Shown: positions 1 through 5,448, counted from the stretch's first letter. The stretch: DNA of 9,500 bases from Microgenomates group bacterium (GCA_028276105.1 JAPYWZ010000017.1:1-9500); one strand, 5' to 3'. Numbers and translations are program-made. The notes: generated from the sequence alone by a model not told the origin.

Positions 1-30
1 TTCAAGCATTTTTTTTCCTTGATTTTCCAT
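1..30 (-). CDS. Possible 5' end of a further minus-strand gene (partial)
   Basis: Reading leftward on the minus strand, an ATG at 30-28 opens a frame MENQGKKMLE that runs off the window edge. A second in-frame ATG at 9-7 is preceded by AAGGA at a plausible ribosome-binding distance, so the true start may be the inner one with only three codons visible. The frame lies 39 bp downstream of trxB on the same strand and could be the third gene of that operon. Too little is visible to name a product, and the start itself is uncertain. Confidence 0.3.
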   Translation of the reverse strand, partial: MENQGKKMLE

Positions 31-69
31 AAAGTAAAATTTTTATAAAATTTATAATGATTATAATTA

Positions 70-1164
70 TTATTTATTTTCCTCCAACCATTTTTCTACT
101 TCCAAAGCTGCTGCCACCCCCATCCCCGCCGCCGTTGCCGCCTGCCGATAATAAATATCAACACAATCTCCGGCAGCAAAAACTCCGGGGACTGATGTCA
201 TCATCTGATAATCAAAATTATATTTTTTTATATTAAAAATTTTTGAATTTTGATTTGTCATTTTGCTATTTGATATTTGATTTTTGATATATTCAATCGC
301 TATTCTACTACTTGTATAAACATACCCCTTCTCATCCAACTCCACCTGCGACGCAAAAATCTCTGTATCAGGTTTATGGCCAATCGCCACAAATAACCCA
401 TCAATTTTTAAATTTTTAATTGTCATTTTTAATTTTTCATTTTTAATTTTTAATTTTATCCCTTCTACTTTTGTCTTTCCCATCACATCAACCACTTGCG
501 CATTCCAAATCACCTCAATCTTTTTATTAGCAAAAACCCGCTCTTGCATGATTTTTGAGGCACGAAAGCTATCTCGACGGTGAATAATATAAACTTTTTT
601 GGCAAACTTGGTCAAAGTCAAAGCCTCCTCCATCGCCGTATCACCCCCACCAACAACCGCCACCACTTTATCTTTGAAAAAAAACCCATCACAGGTAGCA
701 CAAGCCGAAACCCCTTTTCCCCGAAGTTCTTGCTCGCCCGGCACGTTTAACCATAAAGCTTTAGCACCAGTGGCGATGATAACAGCTAACGATGAGACAA
801 AATTTTTTCGAAAGTCAGTTGTCTGAGCTAGGGAGCGCCGAAGCGAACCCTCGTCTTGCGAGGATGAGCGAGGCACGACAGGATCCGTAAAAACCTCAAA
901 CGGCCTTTTTGAAAAATCAACCTTAAACACATTCTCATCAACTATTTTTGCCCCAAATCTTTGCGCTTGTTTTCTCATCTTTTCAATCAACTCTGATCCC
1001 AAAATTGAATCGTGACCGGGAAAGTTTTCAACCTCAGATGTCAAAGTCAACTGCCCACCAGGTGGAGAACCAGCAAAAACCAAAGGCGAAAGTCCAGCTC
1101 TTGCCAAATAAATGGCTGCCGAAAGCCCAGCTGGCCCACCACCAATAACAACAACATTTTCCAT
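70..1164 (-). CDS. trxB: Thioredoxin reductase (NADPH, FAD-dependent)
   Basis: A 364-residue cytoplasmic flavoenzyme that passes electrons from NADPH through FAD and a redox-active disulfide to thioredoxin. The FAD-binding GGGPAG is at residues 8-13, the active-site CATC at 155-158, the NADPH-binding GGGDTA at 172-177 followed by HRRDSFR at 195-201, and the FAD-contacting AGD at 331-333. The ATG at 1164 is chosen because the FAD motif follows at once, as in the family; an ATG at 1200 would add 12 residues encoded by an intergenic repeat. The protein is about 45-50 residues longer than usual bacterial TrxB. The excess sits in three low-complexity or GC-rich in-frame insertions (about residues 95-122, 236-253 and 287-322), all between conserved blocks, so the enzyme is probably functional. 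TTTAAT occupies -12 to -7 of the ATG, a possible weak leaderless promoter. It lies 86 bp downstream of the CsoR-family gene on the same strand, so co-transcription is likely. Confidence 0.95.
   Translation of the reverse strand: MENVVVIGGGPAGLSAAIYLARAGLSPLVFAGSPPGGQLTLTSEVENFPGHDSILGSELIEKMRKQAQRFGAKIVDENVFKVDFSKRPFEVFTDPVVPRSSSQDEGSLRRSLAQTTDFRKNFVSSLAVIIATGAKALWLNVPGEQELRGKGVSACATCDGFFFKDKVVAVVGGGDTAMEEALTLTKFAKKVYIIHRRDSFRASKIMQERVFANKKIEVIWNAQVVDVMGKTKVEGIKLKIKNEKLKMTIKNLKIDGLFVAIGHKPDTEIFASQVELDEKGYVYTSSRIAIEYIKNQISNSKMTNQNSKIFNIKKYNFDYQMMTSVPGVFAAGDCVDIYYRQAATAAGMGVAAALEVEKWLEENK
199..306 (-). repeat. In-frame low-complexity insertion 3 in trxB
   Basis: On the coding strand this segment is built of short TCAAATAT / TCAAAATTC-like units and encodes an Asn/Gln/Ser/Lys-rich stretch (about residues 287-322) just before the conserved SVPGVFAAGD block. 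Ordinary TrxB proteins have only a short link here. A similar unit occurs in the glycosyltransferase gene at 6021-6057. The boundaries are approximate. Confidence 0.65.
406..459 (-). repeat. In-frame low-complexity insertion 2 in trxB
   Basis: An AAAAATTAAAAAT-type tandem repeat encodes Lys/Asn/Leu/Ile-rich residues (about 236-253) between the NADPH domain and the conserved GLFVAIGH block. The 24 nt at 406-429 match the intergenic sequence at 1699-1722 at 23 of 24 positions in the same orientation, which ties the coding insertion to a dispersed repeat family. Confidence 0.7.
799..887 (-). repeat. In-frame GC-rich insertion 1 in trxB
   Basis: The stretch at about 824-887 is much richer in G and C than the rest of the gene and contains a small hairpin (CCTCG at 849-853 with CGAGG at 859-863). 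It encodes about 25 extra residues (around 95-122, rich in Ser, Arg and Gln) in the FAD domain, just before the conserved IIATGA block. Its end shares GAC(A/G)GGATCCG (877-887) with a GC-rich intergenic hairpin at 1641-1671. Confidence 0.7.
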
Positions 1165-1189
1165 AAAGTCATTAAACTTATAACAACTA

Positions 1190-1226
1190 ACTTCTAACAC
1201 CTAACACCAAACTTCTAACATCTAAC
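1190..1226. repeat. Direct repeat in the csoR-trxB spacer
   Basis: ACTTCTAACA followed by YCTAAC occurs twice (1190-1205 and 1211-1226, period 21 bp, one difference), with further CTAACA fragments around it. It belongs to the low-complexity repeat filling the spacer between the two genes and accounts for the spurious longer reading frame of trxB. Confidence 0.7.
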
Positions 1227-1233
1227 GTGAAAC

Positions 1234-1247
1234 GTTAAACGTTTAAC
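1234..1247. repeat. 14-bp perfect palindrome downstream of the CsoR-family gene
   Basis: GTTAAACGTTTAAC is a perfect palindrome three bases past the repressor stop codon. It might pause transcription or bind a protein. It is GC-poor and lacks a T-tract on the minus strand, so it is not called a terminator. Confidence 0.5.
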
Positions 1248-1250
1248 TTT

Positions 1251-1481
1251 TTACAAACTAATCGCTCTTTCAACTATCTTTTTTACCTCTTCAGTCTTTT
1301 CTTTTGGTATAATACGACAAATATCCGAAACCAAAATTTCCTTTGATAAACTGTCAATTGCTTTTTTTATCGCATTAATCTGCTGCAAAATCTCTTCACA
1401 AGAGCGATTATTTTTTACCATTTTTTCAATTCCCCGAAGTTGACCAACAATTCGATTAATCCGTTGACTGACGTTATTCAT
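1251..1481 (-). CDS. CsoR/RcnR/FrmR-family transcriptional repressor with atypical Cys spacing
   Basis: A 76-residue all-helical repressor of the DUF156 (CsoR/CstR/FrmR) family. Members bind operator DNA as tetramers and release it on sensing copper, nickel, formaldehyde or persulfide. Residues 7-22, with RINRIVGQLRGIEKM, are the conserved first helix; Cys28 in SCEEILQQI is the conserved thiolate of helix 2. In copper-sensing CsoR a His and a Cys follow at +25 and +29 from this Cys. Here +25 is Asp53, +29 is Ile57, and a Cys sits at +27 (Cys55). The absence of the His recalls persulfide-sensing CstR, but the second Cys is two residues off, so the inducer cannot be assigned. The gene has a consensus promoter with a palindromic operator directly after its -10 box, implying autorepression, and trxB follows 86 bp downstream. 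No Shine-Dalgarno sequence is evident before the ATG. Confidence 0.9.
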   Translation of the reverse strand: MNNVSQRINRIVGQLRGIEKMVKNNRSCEEILQQINAIKKAIDSLSKEILVSDICRIIPKEKTEEVKKIVERAISL

Positions 1482-1500
1482 AAGTTTTTTGAAAACTATA

Positions 1501-1519
1501 TATACTCTACCCGAGTATA
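1501..1519 (-). promoter_or_regulatory. Candidate CsoR-family operator
   Basis: TATACTC-TACCC-GAGTATA is a perfect 7-bp inverted repeat around a 5-bp centre, with the ATAC...GTAT outer bases and a short G/C tract as in known CsoR-family operators. On the minus strand it begins about where transcription should start (+1 to +19 from the -10 at 1526-1531), so a bound tetramer would block the promoter. That it is bound by the adjacent repressor is inference from position and pattern. Confidence 0.75.
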
Positions 1520-1525
1520 GTATAG

Positions 1526-1554
1526 ATTATAAAAATGAAAGTAAAATTTGTCAA
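1526..1554 (-). promoter_or_regulatory. Consensus sigma-70-type promoter of the CsoR-family gene
   Basis: On the minus strand TTGACA (1554-1549), a 17-bp spacer and TATAAT (1531-1526) match the consensus exactly. The predicted start, near 1519, gives a leader of about 38 nt that holds the palindromic operator. Confidence 0.85.
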
Positions 1555-1574
1555 GAGGTTTTTAAAAAAATTAT

Positions 1575-1620
1575 TAAAATTAACCTAATTAATCTAATTC
1601 CTAATTGACCTAAAATAATA
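1575..1620. repeat. TAATTAACCTAATTAATCTAAT-type low-complexity segment, copy 1
   Basis: A degenerate tandem repeat of about 8-9-bp units (taattaacc / taattcc) ending in AAAATAATAAA. The segment at 5186-5236 has the same units in the same order and the same end, so the two intergenic regions share this module. Confidence 0.65.
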
Positions 1621-1640
1621 AAACTCTAAGCTCTAAATTT

Positions 1641-1671
1641 CCTGCCTTTGACGGGATCCGCAGAAGGCGGG
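1641..1671. repeat. GC-rich hairpin in the intergenic region
   Basis: CCTGCCTT (1641-1648) pairs with AAGGCGGG (1664-1671) through 8 bp including one G-T pair, around a 15-nt loop that carries GACGGGATCCG (1650-1660). It stands out in an AT-rich setting. The loop motif recurs with one change inside the trxB insertion at 877-887, suggesting a dispersed element. Confidence 0.55.
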
Positions 1672-1698
1672 ACTCTAAACAAATTCCAAATCCTAAAA

Positions 1699-1722
1699 TT
1701 TTAAATTTTTAATTGTAATTTT
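1699..1722. repeat. Intergenic copy of the repeat inserted in trxB
   Basis: A 24-nt A/T-rich segment identical at 23 positions to 406-429 inside trxB, in the same orientation. It lies in non-coding DNA. Confidence 0.6.
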
Positions 1723-1757
1723 GACTTTTAACTTCAACCAGGGCTTACGCACTCAAT

Positions 1758-1792
1758 TGTCACCTGACCCTCCGAATCGAAGGGCAAGTTTA
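1758..1792. repeat. Decayed intergenic repeat (TGTCA...GGGCAAGTTTA), copy 1
   Basis: This segment aligns with 5342-5378. Both begin TGTCA, contain GAATC and end GGGCARGTTTA, with scattered substitutions and about one indel. It is one of several modules shared by the two long intergenic regions. Confidence 0.55.
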
Positions 1793-1857
1793 TTTAGGAA
1801 TCTATCCAATTTTAACCTCTTTTTAAGGTATTATAAACGTGTTATAAACTCATCTTA

Positions 1858-1895
1858 TGTCAAATACAAATCACGATCGTGAGATTTTTTTGACA
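1858..1895. repeat. Palindrome centred on ACGATCGT
   Basis: The perfect 12-bp palindrome TCACGATCGTGA (1871-1882) is flanked symmetrically by TGTCAAA (1858-1864) and TTTGACA (1889-1895). It shares its ACGATCGT core with two palindromes in the other intergenic region. It could be a protein-binding site or an mRNA hairpin, but no T-tract marks it as a terminator. Confidence 0.6.
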
Positions 1896-1945
1896 AAAGT
1901 TAAACTTTTTCACTTTTTCCAATTTATCCGATTTATCTGATCTCA

Positions 1946-1968
1946 ATCCTTCGACTTCGCTTCAGGAT
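1946..1968. repeat. Short inverted repeat ATCCT...AGGAT
   Basis: ATCCT and AGGAT enclose TCGACTTCGCTTC. The sequence resembles short dispersed repeats of the 'CCTTCGACTTCGCTCAGG' type known from many bacterial genomes. Only one copy is seen here. Confidence 0.4.
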
Positions 1969-2028
1969 AAACTGATTCTAACTGATTTTAACTTATTACA
2001 ACTAATTTTAACTATTTTTAAACAACCT

Positions 2029-2128
2029 TTTACACCACGTTTACACCGAATCAGACGCGGTTTACCAAGTCAGACCAAGTCAGACTTGGTCAGACTTGGT
2101 TTACACAATTTTTACACTATATTTACAC
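2029..2128. repeat. TTTACAC repeats with 11-bp period
   Basis: TTTACAC starts at 2029, 2040, 2100, 2111 and 2122, so neighbouring copies are exactly 11 bp apart on each side of the palindrome at 2064-2100. A related TTTACACTAAT occurs at 5680-5690 upstream of the glycosyltransferase. The near-helical spacing suggests a phased binding array or a DNA-bending tract; no function is known. Confidence 0.7.
2064..2100. repeat. 37-bp near-perfect palindrome of ACCAAGTC units
   Basis: The segment reads ACCAAGTC-A-GACCAAGTC-A-GACTTGGTC-A-GACTTGGT and is its own reverse complement except for the three A spacers. Transcribed, it would form a long hairpin with one A-A mismatch and a tiny loop; as DNA, it offers four half-sites about 9-10 bp apart. 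It lies 111 bp upstream of the ABC operon start codon. Confidence 0.75.
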
Positions 2129-2137
2129 TAATTTTTA

Positions 2138-2172
2138 ATCTCCATTTATCTCTATTAATCTCAATTTATCTC
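2138..2172. repeat. Four ATCTC units at exact 10-bp period
   Basis: ATCTC recurs at 2138, 2148, 2158 and 2168 with variable A/T-rich linkers, just upstream of the ABC operon promoter. The same array with twice as many units lies upstream of the glycosyltransferase (5551-5630). Fixed pentamers with free linkers at helical spacing suggest selection on DNA geometry or recent tandem growth. Confidence 0.8.
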
Positions 2173-2176
2173 TAAT

Positions 2177-2204
2177 TTCATATTCGCATCATTCGTATTA
2201 TAAT
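2177..2204 (+). promoter_or_regulatory. Promoter of the ABC operon, predicted leaderless
   Basis: TATAAT (2199-2204) lies exactly at -12 to -7 relative to the A of the start codon at 2211. A weak -35, TTCATA (2177-2182), is 16 bp upstream. Transcription would start at or within a base or two of the ATG, leaving no room for a Shine-Dalgarno sequence. The 27 nt at 2176-2202 are identical to 5633-5659. Confidence 0.7.
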
Positions 2205-2210
2205 TTTTCT

Positions 2211-3011
2211 ATGGGTAAATATTTCTCCGTTTTTACTCTTACTTTAAAAGAATACTTTGCTTATCGATTAAATTTTTTGATCTGGCGTCTTCGGGTTTTT
2301 ATTGGTTTTTTAGTCCCCTTTTTCCTTTGGCTAACTATCACCAAACAGGTAAAAAACTTTTCCGGCTATGAGGAAGAATCAATTGTATCTTACTTCTTTT
2401 TTTCTCATCTTTTGGCCTACTTTATTTTAGGTACAAGAACGGTTGATATTGCCGGCCAAATTCAAAACGGTGAAATCATAAATTTTCTTTTAAAACCCAT
2501 GTCTTTTTTTTATTATTATTTTTTTCGCGATTTGGCTGATAAAATCTTAAATTTTTTGCTTTCTTTTTTTGAAGTTTTTCTTTTTTTTAAAATCTTCTCT
2601 ATCCCTTTCCCACAAGTTAATCTCCAATTTCTTCCTTTCTTCTTTCTTTTTTTAACTTTGGGTCTTTTTTTAAGTTTTTATCTTAATCTTTTAATTTCTT
2701 TTTTTGGTTTTTGGTCAACTGAAGTTTGGGCGCCAAGATTTATTTTTTTTATTTTAATCTCAATTCTTTCCGGTAGTTTTTTCCCCCTTGATCTTTTACC
2801 CAAAAAACTTTTTTCTTTAATTATTCTTACTCCTTTTCCTTATCTTTTTTTCCTTCCTGTTAAAATGATTTCCTCACCAAAAACTTTAATGAATAAAATT
2901 GATCTTTACTCTCTTTTTTTTATGGGAAGTTTTTGGTTGGCCATCCTTTTTTTTCTTGCCCGATTTTTTTGGCAAAAAGGCTTAAAAAGTTTTTCTTTTT
3001 GGGGAAGGTAA
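2211..3011 (+). CDS. ABC-2 type exporter permease (COG4587/DUF990-like)
   Basis: A 266-residue polytopic membrane protein, the first of two dissimilar permeases that with the adjacent ATPase form an ABC-2 exporter of the COG4587/COG3694/COG4586 type. The substrate of this family is mostly unknown. An N-terminal cytoplasmic stretch (about 1-20) is followed by roughly six hydrophobic helices. The segment around residues 78-97, with a QIQNGEIINFLLKP core, is the conserved cytoplasmic motif 'G.(I/L)...LLKP' of the family. About one residue in five is Phe, encoded by long T-runs. The ATG at 2211 is placed by the leaderless promoter immediately upstream. The second permease follows after a 3-nt gap. 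Confidence 0.85.
   Translation: MGKYFSVFTLTLKEYFAYRLNFLIWRLRVFIGFLVPFFLWLTITKQVKNFSGYEEESIVSYFFFSHLLAYFILGTRTVDIAGQIQNGEIINFLLKPMSFFYYYFFRDLADKILNFLLSFFEVFLFFKIFSIPFPQVNLQFLPFFFLFLTLGLFLSFYLNLLISFFGFWSTEVWAPRFIFFILISILSGSFFPLDLLPKKLFSLIILTPFPYLFFLPVKMISSPKTLMNKIDLYSLFFMGSFWLAILFFLARFFWQKGLKSFSFWGR
3003..3008 (+). promoter_or_regulatory. Ribosome-binding site of the second permease
   Basis: GGAAGG, overlapping the end of the first permease gene, lies six bases before the ATG at 3015. It supports this start and contrasts with the absence of such a site at the first gene of the operon. Confidence 0.65.
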
Positions 3012-3014
3012 AAT

Positions 3015-3806
3015 ATGTTTAAAAAACTTAAACGAAACTTGAAGATTTTTCTTTTATTTAGCTATCAATCGTTAAAAACAACAGGCCAAAGTCGCCAAGC
3101 AATTTTTCTTTTTACTTTGGGTAAAATCTTGCGCTTTGTTTTTCTTTTTGGGGTGATTTTTCTTGTTTTTTCCAAAACCAAAATTATCGCTGGTTGGTCG
3201 CTTAAACAAGTGGTGATTTTGTATCTTACCTTTAATTTTATCGACACCTTTTCTCAAGTTTTGTATCGTGAAGTCTATCGTTTTCGACCGCAGGTTATTT
3301 CTGGCAATTTAGATTTGATTTTAGTTAAACCCTATCATCCGTTTTTGCGAGTTTTGGTTGGTGGGGTTGATTTTTTAGATCTTTTGCTTTTGGTCCCCTA
3401 TTTTTTTCTTCTTCTTTTTTTTATTTTTCAAGAGAAGATTTCTTTTTTTTCATTTTTTTTGTACCTGACTTTAGTGATTAATGGTTTAATTATCGCAACT
3501 GCCTTTCACATCTTTGTTTTAGCTTTGGGACTTTTAACCACCGAAGTTGACAACGCGATTATGATTTATCGAGATATCTTAAACTTAGGCCGTTTTCCAA
3601 TTGAAATCTACCAACAAATAATTAGTTTTATCTTTACTTTCATCATCCCCATTGGAGTGATGATTACCTTTCCGGTTAAAGCTTTGTTTCACTTTTTAAG
3701 TTTAAAAAACATAATTTTTTCTTTTTTTATCAGTTTTTTCTTGTTATTATTATCAATTAAGTCTTGGCAGATTGGGCTAAAAAAGTATCAGTCAGCTGGA
3801 GGATAA
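3015..3806 (+). CDS. ABC-2 type exporter permease (COG3694/DUF990-like)
   Basis: A 263-residue membrane protein, partner of the preceding permease. It starts with a basic cytoplasmic segment (KKLKRNLKIF) and has about six hydrophobic helices. The segment with ISGNLDLILVKPYHPFLRV (about residues 95-113) corresponds to the 'G.LD..L.KP' coupling motif and parallels the LLKP motif of the first permease. A region with EVDNAIMIYRDILNLGRFP (about 177-195) is typical of the family. It is preceded by GGAAGG, and the ATPase gene follows after 3 nt, so the three proteins should be made together. The two permeases have only general similarity, as expected for a heterodimeric channel. The substrate cannot be read from the sequence. 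Confidence 0.85.
   Translation: MFKKLKRNLKIFLLFSYQSLKTTGQSRQAIFLFTLGKILRFVFLFGVIFLVFSKTKIIAGWSLKQVVILYLTFNFIDTFSQVLYREVYRFRPQVISGNLDLILVKPYHPFLRVLVGGVDFLDLLLLVPYFFLLLFFIFQEKISFFSFFLYLTLVINGLIIATAFHIFVLALGLLTTEVDNAIMIYRDILNLGRFPIEIYQQIISFIFTFIIPIGVMITFPVKALFHFLSLKNIIFSFFISFFLLLLSIKSWQIGLKKYQSAGG
3798..3802 (+). promoter_or_regulatory. Ribosome-binding site of the ABC ATPase
   Basis: GGAGG lies seven bases before the ATG at 3810 and overlaps the end of the second permease gene. It is the best Shine-Dalgarno sequence in the window. Confidence 0.8.
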
Positions 3807-3809
3807 AAT

Positions 3810-4772
3810 ATGATTTCCGTTAAAAATCTCACTAAAATCTACAAAGTCTATCGAAAAACCGGCAATCTAATCAAAGATATATTTTTTAGAAAATACGAAG
3901 ATATTTTAGCTTTAGATAAGGTTTCTTTTGAAATTGGAAAAAACGAATTGGTTGGTTTTATCGGCCCCAATGGCGCAGGAAAAACAACCACTTTAAAAAT
4001 TTTATCAGGAATTTTATATCCCACATCAGGAAAAGTATCGGTTTTGGGATTTTTCCCTTTTGATAAAAAAGAAGCTTTTTTAAAGCAGATTTCTTTTGTC
4101 ATGGGCCAGCGCAATCAATTAATTTGGGATTTGCCGGCAATTGATACTTTTTTTTTAAACAAAGAAATCTATGAATTAGATGAGGAAAAATTCAAAAAAA
4201 ATCTTCAAAAACTAACCACGATTTTTTCCGCCAAAAAACTAATCCAAAAACCAGTGAAAATGCTTTCTTTGGGTGAGCGAATGAAAATGGAGTTTATTGC
4301 CGCTCTTCTTCATCAACCAAAGATTATTTTTTTAGATGAACCAACCATTGGTTTGGATATTTTTTCCCAAGAAGCCATTCGCAATTTCATCAAAGACTAT
4401 CAAAAAGAGTTTCAAGCAACTATTATCTTAACCAGTCATTATCTTGAGGATGTTAAAAGATTGGCCAAACGGTTAATCATCATCAACAAAGGAAAAATTC
4501 TATACGATGGCAGTCTTACCGCAATTCTTCAAAAATTTTCTTCAGTAAAGTATGTTAGTTTAATTTTAGAAAAAGAGATAAAAAAAGAGGTGCTTTTTAA
4601 GATCGGAAAACCAATTGTTTATCAATTTCCCAAAGTCGTCTTTCGGATTCAAAAAAAAGACCTACCTCAAGTAGTGGCCTATATTAACGATCAAATTCCT
4701 TATCTTGATTTAGCCATTGAAGATGAAAAAATTGAAGAAGTTGTCAAAAATCTTTTTAAAAATCAGCAATAA
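3810..4772 (+). CDS. ABC exporter ATP-binding protein (COG4586-like)
   Basis: A 320-residue cytoplasmic ATPase that powers the two-permease exporter encoded just upstream. Walker A GPNGAGKT is at residues 52-59, the Q-loop Gln near 100 (VMGQRNQL), the signature LSLGERMKME at 152-161 (the LSLGE variant usual in this family), Walker B IIFLDEP at 172-178, the D-loop IGLD at 180-183 and the H-loop His at 210 (TSH). The N-terminal extension around RKTGNLIKDIFF, before the core LALDKVSFEI, is characteristic of the COG4586 group. A C-terminal domain of about 90 residues follows the ATPase core. The start is fixed by GGAGG seven bases upstream. It is the last gene of the operon. Confidence 0.92.
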   Translation: MISVKNLTKIYKVYRKTGNLIKDIFFRKYEDILALDKVSFEIGKNELVGFIGPNGAGKTTTLKILSGILYPTSGKVSVLGFFPFDKKEAFLKQISFVMGQRNQLIWDLPAIDTFFLNKEIYELDEEKFKKNLQKLTTIFSAKKLIQKPVKMLSLGERMKMEFIAALLHQPKIIFLDEPTIGLDIFSQEAIRNFIKDYQKEFQATIILTSHYLEDVKRLAKRLIIINKGKILYDGSLTAILQKFSSVKYVSLILEKEIKKEVLFKIGKPIVYQFPKVVFRIQKKDLPQVVAYINDQIPYLDLAIEDEKIEEVVKNLFKNQQ

Positions 4773-4779
4773 ATTAAAA

Positions 4780-4809
4780 AACAATTTATATTGTTATAAG
4801 GTTTTTTTT
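4780..4809 (+). terminator. Weak candidate terminator after the ABC operon
   Basis: AACAAT (4780-4785) and ATTGTT (4790-4795) can form a 6-bp stem with a TTAT loop; eight T's follow at 4802-4809 after a 6-nt gap. The stem is AT-rich and the T-tract not adjacent, so efficiency would be low. Confidence 0.35.
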
Positions 4810-4828
4810 ATTGAAGTTAAAATTTTCC

Positions 4829-4857
4829 TTGGCAATTTTAAAAAAAGAAGATAAACT
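4829..4857 (+). promoter_or_regulatory. Predicted leaderless promoter of the small membrane protein
   Basis: TTGGCA (4829-4834), a 17-bp spacer and TAAACT (4852-4857) resemble a sigma-70-type promoter. The -10-like hexamer again occupies -12 to -7 of the ATG at 4864. The match of the -10 is only four of six, so the call rests mainly on the spacing and the repeated geometry. Confidence 0.5.
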
Positions 4858-4863
4858 TTATTT

Positions 4864-5175
4864 ATGAGTCAGTCTTCTTTAATCTTTAAACCAAAAACTT
4901 TAGTTTTAATTGTTATTCTTCTTTTGATTCTTTTTTTTATCTTAGGCGTTCGCTATGGTCAAAAAGTAGAAAAAGCCAATAAAGTAGTCGACTTTCTTCT
5001 TTCAATCACCCCTCCTCCAAAACCAACCAACACCCCAACCCCCACCCCGTTAATTTTTGAAGAGTATAAAAGTAAACGTTGGGGGCTTAGATTTAAATAT
5101 CCCAAAAACTTTGAAATTAAAGAATCAACCAACTCCCCAGAAATTTTAATCGCCCCAAAAGAAGCCAGTCAGTAA
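4864..5175 (+). CDS. Small single-pass membrane-anchored protein with Thr/Pro linker, probably C-terminally truncated
   Basis: A 103-residue protein with a short basic N-terminus, one hydrophobic helix (about residues 12-28, LVLIVILLLILFFILGV), a Thr/Pro-rich linker (about 49-62, PPPKPTNTPTPTP) and a short outer segment with WGLRFKYPKNFEI. This last motif resembles the first strands of the 'GF.F.YP..W.I' domain common in extracytoplasmic CPR and Gram-positive proteins. In such proteins that fold usually continues for 100 residues or more; here the frame stops about 30 residues into it, and the repeat-rich intergenic DNA begins at once. It may be a remnant or a minimal form. The product would be anchored in the cytoplasmic membrane facing outward. 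No specific function can be assigned. Confidence 0.6.
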   Translation: MSQSSLIFKPKTLVLIVILLLILFFILGVRYGQKVEKANKVVDFLLSITPPPKPTNTPTPTPLIFEEYKSKRWGLRFKYPKNFEIKESTNSPEILIAPKEASQ

Positions 5176-5185
5176 GGAGTTAAAA

Positions 5186-5236
5186 TTATCTAATTAACCT
5201 AATTAACCTAATTTCTAATTAGCTAAAAAATAATAA
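5186..5236. repeat. TAATTAACCTAATTAACCTAAT-type low-complexity segment, copy 2
   Basis: It has the same units in the same order as 1575-1620 and ends in AAAATAATAAAT. It starts within about ten bases of the stop codon of the small membrane protein. Confidence 0.65.
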
Positions 5237-5249
5237 ATATTACAGTTAA

Positions 5250-5279
5250 ACCATCTTCCTACGATCGTGAAAAGTTGGT
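5250..5279. repeat. Palindromic element with ACGATCGT core, copy A
   Basis: ACCATCTT-N3-ACGATCGT-N3-AAGTTGGT: the outer arms pair at 7 of 8 positions around a perfect 8-bp core. Size and spacing are identical to the element at 5452-5481. Confidence 0.65.
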
Positions 5280-5341
5280 ACAAGTAAAATTGGCCTAATC
5301 ATCATCTAATCAATCTAATTTTCGATTGACAAGAAAAAAAC

Positions 5342-5378
5342 TGTCATTCTTTACCTTGTGAATCAGAGGGCAGGTTTA
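5342..5378. repeat. Decayed intergenic repeat (TGTCA...GGGCAGGTTTA), copy 2
   Basis: It aligns with 1758-1792 with scattered changes. It lies between the two ACGATCGT-centred palindromes. Confidence 0.55.
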
Positions 5379-5448
5379 ATCAATTAAAAAGAGGTAATCA
5401 ATCACGTTTTCACAATGAATTTAAAATCCAAGGTATTAAAAAACTTAC

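Noticed and set aside
1165..1200. A 12-residue N-terminal extension of thioredoxin reductase
   Set aside because: It is encoded by an intergenic direct repeat; the FAD-binding motif requires a start at or near 1164.
1234..1247. Terminator between the CsoR-family gene and trxB
   Set aside because: The palindrome is AT-rich with almost no loop and has no T-tract on the transcribed (minus) strand, so it would hardly stop transcription.
2211..4772. Frameshifts from long T-runs in the permease genes
   Set aside because: Despite runs of up to about eight T's, both permeases read as full-length proteins with family motifs and tight operon spacing, so no break is supported.
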